This document shows positions 20,101 to 27,317 of a stretch of DNA of 27,317 nt, in pieces. The notes below the pieces were generated by a model that saw only the letters and a program-made list of their open reading frames with translations, had not been told where the DNA came from and did not search any database. The DNA comes from Poronia punctata (Eukaryota; Ascomycota; Sordariomycetes; Xylariales; Xylariaceae). Within the stretch, counting starts at the first letter, position 1. Every line of letters starts with the position of its first letter. The DNA lies in contig MU401818.1 of NCBI GenBank assembly GCA_022579005.1, forward strand, positions 1 through 27,317. Direction: 5' to 3'. The position numbers were made by a program, and so were the translations under genes.

Positions 20101-22366
20101 TAAGTTAAGCGTTGCGTTTTTTTATTATTTATAAATAACATATTACTTATAATAACTAAAGCTTATATTATGTTTAACGTACTATTTATTATTATTTTTA
20201 AAGTATATATTATAAATAAGTATTAAATTACTTAGTTTATAGCTTTATATTAATTTAGTTTAAAATTTATAAAAAAGTATAATAGTAATAAAGCTATATA
20301 TGCTATATTTAGCTTAGTTATAATTACTATATAAATAATTAAATTAACTTTTTTTTAGTATATTTTAATTTTTTTTATAGTTATAGTGCTTTTAAATTTT
20401 GCAAGGTTTTTATATAGTAAAAAAGTAACTAGTATTTAGCTTAAATTAGCTTAGTAAAAGCGCTTAGCTACTTTTTTAATATATTAGTTATAAAGCAAAA
20501 AAAATATTTTTATTTTTATTTTAAATAATATATATTTTAAAAAACTATATAATATGTTTTTAGTTTTTAACTTTATAGCGTTTTTTAATTTTTTAAATAA
20601 TTAAAGCTGCTTTATACTTATTTAATTTATTATAAATAACTAAAAAATTATTAATATAAAATATAATAAAACTTAATTAATTTTTAGTATACTATAAATA
20701 TAGTTTTTAAAGTAATAGTTTAAGCTTAAAAATTTTAAGTATTAATATAAACTTTTTATACTAAAAAAGTAGTAAGTTTTTTAACTTATAAAGTGCTTTA
20801 AGCAATAATATTACTTTATTTTCTTTTATAATTAACTTATTTAATACTTTATATATTATAAGTTTTAATTTTTTATATATTATATTAAAAAACGTACTTT
20901 TAATATTAAATTGCTTAACTTTATAATTTTTTTAGCTATAATTATTATTATAATTTTAAAAGTTATTGCTGCTAAAATAGCTATATAAGTTAACTATAAA
21001 GTTTTTATTTGCTATTAGTTACTTTATATTATAAGTTATGCTTTATACTTTATAAAAAAACTTTTTTTATTAAACTTATATATAAATACTTATTTAAATA
21101 ATAATAGTTTGCTTTTTATTTTATTTTTAAAAACAAATTTATTATATTAAGCAAAAATATTTAAGTTAGCTTATGCTTTATACTTTTTTAAAATTAGTTT
21201 TTTAAAAAGTGCATAGCTAAGTTTTTTTATTTTAAAAGTAGTAGCTTAGTAAACTTATTATAATATATATGTTTTAATAACGCTATACTAATTTTTTTTA
21301 TTACCTTTTATTATATTGCTACTATAAACACTATATATAACGTCTTGTACTTATAATTGCTTATATATATAGCTTTTAAATATTTTAAAAAAAATATTTA
21401 TAAAAACTTTATAAAGTAATTATTTTTAAAAATAAATTTTTTTTTATACTATATAGTAGCATATACTATATAGCTTAACTTATTAAAGTTATTTAAGTTG
21501 TTTAGCTTAACTTTTTTAAGTTTTTAGCTTATATATAAAGCTAATAAGTAAATCTTTTTTATATATTTATATTTTACTTTAAGCAGCGCTTTTTTTATTT
21601 TTTTTTAACTTAAAGCTTTATAAATTGCTTTGCTTTATTTATTTTTTCTTTATTAAAAGATTTATTATTTTTTAATAAAAGTTGCTTTAAGCTTTTTACA
21701 AAAATATTAAAAAAATTGCTTATAATAATTAGCTTTTTTTTTACTATTATTAACTTTATTTTTTTTTTATTTTTTTTAATTTTTAATAAGCTTTTTATTA
21801 GTATTTGCTAAAGTAATAGTTTTATTAGGATTTTTTTAAATTATGCTAGCTTTAGTTTTTTTAGTTACTATGCTTATAATAATAAAGCAGCTTTTTTACT
21901 AGAATATAATTATGCTACTAGTATAGCTTTTTTATTAAAATATAATTATATTAATATAGCTTTTTTACTAAAATATAACTACGTTGCTAGCACAGCACTT
22001 TTTTTAAAAAGCAATTATAATAGCAGCTTTAAAACTTTTACTTATTATATAAGTGCTTTTTTTATATATTGCTTAAAAGCTATTAAGCGTTGTTTAATTG
22101 CTTTTTTGCTTTGCTTAGTTGCTTTTAGTGCTATACTTTGCTTAAATTAACTTTTTTTTGCTTAAACTACTTTTAAATAGCTAGGTTTTTTTATATTTAC
22201 TTAAATTTAAGTTTAAATTTAAAAGCTTTGTGCTTAATATAAATTTAATTAAAATAATTAGCTTTATTTTTTTGCTTTTTTTTTTACTACTATTGTTTTT
22301 ATTACTATTTTTTAAGTAAAAACTAGCTTATTTTTTACTTATAAAATAGTTAACTATTTATTTTAG
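17145..22366. other. T-rich RIP-degraded element relic, probably minus-strand, no surviving gene
   Basis: About 5.2 kb with long T runs on the plus strand, in contrast to the A-rich repeat H. Retroelement coding strands tend to be A-rich, so an element read on the minus strand is likely. It begins directly beside R2, which could be its LTR, but I found no second R copy at the right end. A minisatellite lies at 21890-22026. No protein motif can be read. Confidence 0.45.
21890..22026. repeat. Minisatellite of 36/33/36-base units plus a partial fourth
   Basis: Three successive units start with 'gctttttta' at 21890, 21926 and 21959 (36, 33 and 36 bases), followed by a degenerate fourth to about 22026. 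All three lengths are multiples of three, which suggests a former in-frame amino-acid repeat of 12/11/12 residues, probably on the minus strand, in a gag-like or structural protein of the decayed element. Confidence 0.6.
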
Positions 22367-22789
22367 AGAATTGCTAGGGGAGCATCTATTAGCTTGCTAC
22401 TAGAGCACTCTACCCTACTTGCACCTGGCTAACACCTAATAGATCTAAAGAGGTGGATCCTGTATACGCCTTACTTAAATTGTATGCACTGTACACATCT
22501 TTTACCTTTAATACCACCTTTAACACTACCTTTAACACTACAGAATTTATCGTTACTTTTAATCCCTTTTAAGCAAAGGCTTTATAACGCGTAAAGGGCA
22601 AGGGTTGTAAAGTTAAAAGGGTAATAGGGCTTAGAAGGGTGGTTAACAGGACTAATTAGACTAGGTTAACTACTTTTAACACTATAAATCCGTAGCTATA
22701 GGTAAGCTAGAAGGTTTGCGATAGCTTTATTACAAAGGTAAAGGCGGCAATGCGGGTTTTATATAGCAGTATATAGTAGGTGTTAGATT
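22367..22789. other. Partly RIP-spared segment between two relics
   Basis: Composition changes abruptly at about 22367, from T-rich residue to ordinary sequence with CpG, CpA and TpG steps, then fades again over about 22700-22870. It contains three tandem 12-base units (22506-22541). No open reading frame of useful length, tRNA or named element was recognised. It may be single-copy flanking DNA or the 5' part of repeat H2, whose first ~80 bases (to about 22870) are also spared. Confidence 0.5.
22506..22541. repeat. Three tandem 12-base units
   Basis: The units are ctttaataccac, ctttaacactac and ctttaacactac; the first differs from the others at two positions. A further 'tttaacacta' occurs downstream near 22676. 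The array is short and of unknown role. Confidence 0.75.
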
Positions 22790-25700
22790 TAATAAGTTAT
22801 AAAATAATAGGAATTAATGTAATGCCTACATAGTAGAAGTTATACGGCTGTAGTAAGGACTACTATAAAGAAAAAGGTCTTTTTATAAAAGGTTTTTTTT
22901 TACTTATTTAGTATATGCAAATTTTGTAAAAAAAAGAAGTTTTATCTTTTTATGCGTATATTAATTAATATATATAATTTAGCTATTTTGCTAGTTTTAA
23001 TAATTAAAAGTTTTATATTGCTTATTATTATTATTAAAGCTTAATAGCATAGCAACTTAGTAATAATAACATTAGCTAATAAAATTAAACTATTTTGCTT
23101 AAAAGAATTTTATTACTAAAATAAAAAATTTAAAATAAAAGCTTTAGCTTTATAGCTATAGTAATATATTAACTTAAAAAATAAAAATTTTTAGCTTAAA
23201 TAACTTAAACTTGTTAATATTATTAAATTTAATAAAAAGCTTATTACTTTTGCTATAAAAAAAACTAAATCTAGGTTTTATATAGCTAGGAATATTTTTA
23301 CTTTAAATAAAGATAAATAAGTTAATATTAAAAAATTTTTAATAAATTTTTTTAACTTTACTAAAAAGTTTAAATTAATATTTATATTTTTTAAAAATAA
23401 ATATAAATAAAGCATTAAAGCTTAAAAAAAGCTTAATAATAAAATAGCAAAGCTAAAAACTTAAATAAGTAATATTATATTTAAAGATTATAAAGCTTTT
23501 TATATAAAATATAATAAAAAAGTAAATAAATAGTATAATAACTTTTAAAAAGTTAAAAAGATTATAACTAAAGTATTGCTAGCTATTGCTTAAGCAAACT
23601 TTTTTAACTTTGTTAAAAAAAGCGTAAAAAAACTAATTAAAGATTTTAAAAAATTTATTATAAAGTAAAATTATTATATTTTATAACTTAAATAATATAA
23701 ACTTAATATGTTACTTAGTATTTACTTTTTTTTTTAATAGCTTTTTAAAGCTTTTAGCAAAAAATATAAATATTAGTATAATATGTTTAAAATAATATAT
23801 AAAAAACAAATATATAAAAGTAAGCTTTATTATTTAAAATTAGCTGCTAACCTTTAAGCATATATAGTAATTAATTAAAAGCTTAAAAAAATAAAAATAA
23901 CTAAAAGGTTTTTTATAACTTTTAATAAAAAAGAAATAAAAAACTAAGCTTAAAAGTTAAAAGGTAAAAATACTTTTTTTATAAGTAAAAAATAAAAATA
24001 ATATTTTTGTTTTATAACCTTTAGCTAAGGCTAAAAAGCTGTTTACTAGAGAACTATTACTAATTTATTTAAATAAACTAAAAAAAATACTTATAACTTT
24101 AAAAAAGTATGCCTAGCGTATAAAAGTTATTATAATTTTTTTAAATACTAGTATATATTTTTAAAGCTTTAAAAAAAAGGTTTTATAAAAAATTTAAAAT
24201 ATAAAAACCTTATTAAGTTTAAATTTAAATATAATTTAAAGCTTAAAGCAAAGGTTAAGGCTATTAAAGTAATAAAAGCTAATTAAAAAAAAGTAAAATT
24301 AATAAATAGCTTATAAAAAAAAAAAAAGTATAATTAAAATAGGTCTTTATATATGCAAGCTTTAAAATATTAAAAGGGCTTATATAAAAACTATACCTAC
24401 TTAAAAATTTAGCAATTTTTAACTTAAAGTTTATACTATATATTTTTAATAAAATTAAGCGCTTTTATAATATTAAAAGTACTTTTAAAAAAAACTTGTT
24501 TTAAGCTAAAAACTTAGTTATAATTATATAAGCTTATAAAAACGTTAATATAAAGGTTTAAAAAACTAAAAGACTACTTATATTAAAGCTTAAAAATATA
24601 GCTTATTATAAGACCTTTGTAATAAATATTGTTTTTTTTTGCACCTTTACTTAAAAAAAGATCTAGTAAAATATAAAGCTATTAAAAAGCTATTTTAAAA
24701 AACTTAATTATATAATATTATGCTAAATATAAAATAAGTATAATTAATATATTTTAAAATATTTACTGCTAAATATAAATAAATCTTTTTTTTATACTTA
24801 AAAAAACATATAAATAAAATATACTAAATAGCTTGCTTTTAAAGCAAATTTTTTTAAATAGCATTTTTAGCTTAGCTACTTAGGTTTTAATATACTTTAG
24901 TACTTAATAAGCTAAGCAAAAAAAGTAAAAATTAGAAAATTTTTAAGTTAAAGTATTAAATTAATAAAGTACTTTAAGTATATATATAAAAAGCTTAAAA
25001 ACTAAATTAATAAAGCTTTTAAAAACTAATTAAATTATTTATTTAAGCGTATTGCTATAAATTAGCATTTTTATAACAAAAGTTTTAATAATAAAGTATT
25101 AATGCTTTTTATAACTAAAAAATATTTTAAGCATATGTTTAATTATTATTTATAAAGCTTTAATATAAAAATATTAAAAACGCTGCTTAAGTATTTTATA
25201 AAAAAAGTATAAACAATTTATAAAAAATAAGTTATTATTATTAAATTAAATAAATAACTTTTATAGTTATAAATAATTATAAACTACTTAGTTAATAAAG
25301 CACTTATTATATTAAAAATTTTAGCACTTAATATATAAGCTTAAAACGGTGCTAGCAAATAATTTAGCTAAATAGTTAAAAAGCGTGCTTAGTATATAAA
25401 AACTAGCGCAAAGCTTTTAAAAACTTTTTAAGTTAAAATTAATAAAGCTATAATATATTTATTAAATTAAATATTTAAATATATATTTTATTAGAAAACT
25501 TTATATAAATAATTTTATATTTACTTTATATTTTAAAATAGTTATATTAAAATTAAAAAACTAAAGCTTAATTATTTATAAGTTTATAAATATAAAGCTT
25601 ATGCTTTTATTGCTAATATAAAAAAAAAGAAAAATTGTTTTTTAAAGCTAAGCTTTAAAGCTTAAATAAGTTATTTTGTTAGCTATAAGTTAACTAATAT

Positions 25701-27108
25701 TTATAAAATTTAAAATTTTTTAACTAATTAAGTAATTTAAACTAAAAACGTAAAATTTAATAAAAACTAAATATTTAATAAAAAGCTTAATAAATTAAAA
25801 AATAAGCTTTAAATATTTAATTGCAAATTTATTATAAATTTTTTAAACAAGACCTTAATTTTTAAGTTTAAATTATAATATTAAAATATTAACTTTTATA
25901 AAAATAAAAACAAAATAAAATATATACTATAATATTTAAAAGCTAAAGGTAGCGTAGTAAATAAGCAAAGTATTAAAAATACTAAAAACTTTAAGTTTAA
26001 TAAGACTAATTATTTTTATATTAACTTAAAATTTTAACTATATTTTATACTTTTATAGTTTTTTTTTAATATAGTAATGCTTATAGTAATTAAAAATGCT
26101 AATTTTAATAAACATTATAATAAGTTTTTTACTTTACTTAAAGCTTGCTAAGTAAAAATATTTATAAATAATAAGCATAATAATAGTTTGTTTACTTTAT
26201 AAAGTATATATATTAATAAAAACTTTTTACCTTTTTTTACTAAGCTGCTTAAACTATTAAAATTAAGCTAAAAAGCTTATACTAATAATAATAAATAAAT
26301 AAAATATTAAAAAGCTATGTTTAATATTAAATGCTTATATACTTTTAAATTAGCGTATAGTATATAAGTAAGCAAAGCTATAAAAGCTAAAGTGCTTAAA
26401 CGTTTATTATGCTACTTTAATAATATTTTTAAAATAAGAAAAAATTATATAAACTAGCTATAATAGTTTTTTTATAAAAAAAATTAAAAAAAATATTTTT
26501 ATATATTAAAGCAAGCTTTTGCTTTTTTAAAAATTATATAAAAAACTTAAAAATTATTTTTTAAAAAGTAAGTTTTTTAAAGCTAAAAATAACTATTTAG
26601 CTAGTTATAATAAAATAAGCTTTTTAAAAAAAGTTTTTGCTTATATAGCTAAAAAATATTAAATTTTAAATTATATATAAGTATATATTTATAAGTTTAA
26701 TAAAAAAGGTTTTTATTTAAAGTGCAAAGTATAAATTATAGTTTAAAGAAACTAATAGCTTATAAATAAATATAAAAATATATATACTTTTATTTTAGCT
26801 AAAAAGTTTTTTAAAATATTAGCTACTATTATAACTAAGTTTAATTTTAAGTTAAAATAATATAATATAATTAACGCTTTTGTTAATATATTGTTTTAAA
26901 AACTAATATATATAAAAATACTTTATAGCTATTAAAAAAAAACGCATTTTATAACTTTTAAAAGCTTTTTATAAATTATAAAAGTTACTACTTTTATAGC
27001 AAAAAAAGCTTATATTAACGTTTTTAAAGCTTAGATTTAAGCTAGTGCTTTATAAACCTTATATATTTATTAAAAGTAAAATATTATTATTTATATATAT
27101 TAATAATT
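22790..27108. repeat. Repeat family H, copy 2 (uninterrupted)
   Basis: This is the second copy of the repeat seen at 3770-6926 plus 13888-14934, in the same orientation and about 4.3 kb long. It is continuous across the point where N split copy 1 (about 25998-26005), and so serves as the empty-site reference. Its left ~80 bases are much less degraded than copy 1 ('cggctgtagtaagg' near 22848). No reading frame survives. Confidence 0.75.
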
Positions 27109-27317
27109 TTGTGCTTGCTTATTAAAACATTTGCAAATTTAAAGCTTTTATAGCTATTAAAAAAATAAAAAACTAATATTAACTATTTAAAAGTTATAAT
27201 TTAAAGTAGTTTTTAAGTATAGAAATTATTTAAAACTGCAAGCAAAGCTTAATTTAGCTATTATAAGCTATATATATTAAAAAAATATATAAGTTAAGTA
27301 ACTTTTTAAGCAAAATA
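27109..27317. other. A+T-rich RIP residue to the window end
   Basis: This lies beyond the point where H2 stops matching H1. It has the same degraded composition and no gene. Whether it is the rest of H2 or a flank cannot be told from this window. Confidence 0.5.

Noticed and set aside
16482..22374. ATTGC at 16482-16486 and 22370-22374 as a target duplication enclosing R2 and the T-rich element
   Set aside because: ATTGC is common in this RIP residue, the right end does not carry TG/CA or an R copy, and the two ends do not resemble each other. Treated as coincidence.
22367..22440. tRNA-like minus-strand string 'ggtagagtgctc'
   Set aside because: It resembles a D-arm, but no cloverleaf, T-arm or acceptor stem can be formed around it.
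1..27317. Mitochondrial DNA as explanation for the extreme A+T content
   Set aside because: A nuclear gene with spliceosomal introns lies in the window, no mitochondrial gene or tRNA is seen, and repeat copies differ by RIP-type transitions.

Overview
The window looks like a piece of a filamentous ascomycete (Pezizomycotina) chromosome with a two-speed composition. Most of it is extremely A+T-rich DNA with stops in every frame, in which CpA/TpG are scarce, TpA is abundant, and surviving G/C sit mainly in 'agct'-like contexts. Copies of the same repeat differ almost only by C/T and G/A transitions. This is the signature of repeat-induced point mutation (RIP). No bacterial, CRISPR or organellar feature was found.

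The only intact gene lies in a G+C-balanced island (about 830-3615). Two open frames that look separate (1091-2029 and 2210-2548) join, through three short introns with fungal branch sites, into one 466-residue SPX-RING protein, CDS 939-2548. It has an N-terminal SPX inositol-(pyro)phosphate sensor domain and a C-terminal C3HC4 RING E3 ligase domain. This is the architecture of plant NLA and of the fungal 'RING-14' proteins. Its first intron appears to be a GC-AG intron. The rest of the island (2549-3615) has no convincing gene, only coding-like traces interrupted by TAG stops.

The remaining ~23.7 kb is a nest of decayed transposons that can be put in order. (1) An unclassified repeat family, called H here, is present twice in the same orientation: H1 (about 3770-6926 continuing at 13888-14934) and H2 (about 22790-27108). 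(2) H1 is split by an LTR retrotransposon, called N (6927-13882), with 339- and 337-bp LTRs and a 5-bp target duplication (GTAAA/ATAAA). (3) N carries a 656-bp palindrome-rich repeat, R1 (12813-13468, flanked by AATAA). A more degraded copy, R2, lies at 16487-17144. (4) N also carries S (8195-8390), a 196-bp solo-LTR-like sequence, TG...CA, flanked by perfect ATTGC duplications and free of RIP, so it is the youngest layer. A strongly T-rich stretch (17145-22366) is probably an element read from the minus strand. A partly RIP-spared patch (22367-22860) precedes and overlaps the start of H2.

Setting: RIP-saturated nested retroelements around one gene island suggest a subtelomeric, pericentromeric or accessory compartment; the sequence does not say which. 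All repeat comparisons were made by eye, so boundaries described as approximate may move by tens of bases.
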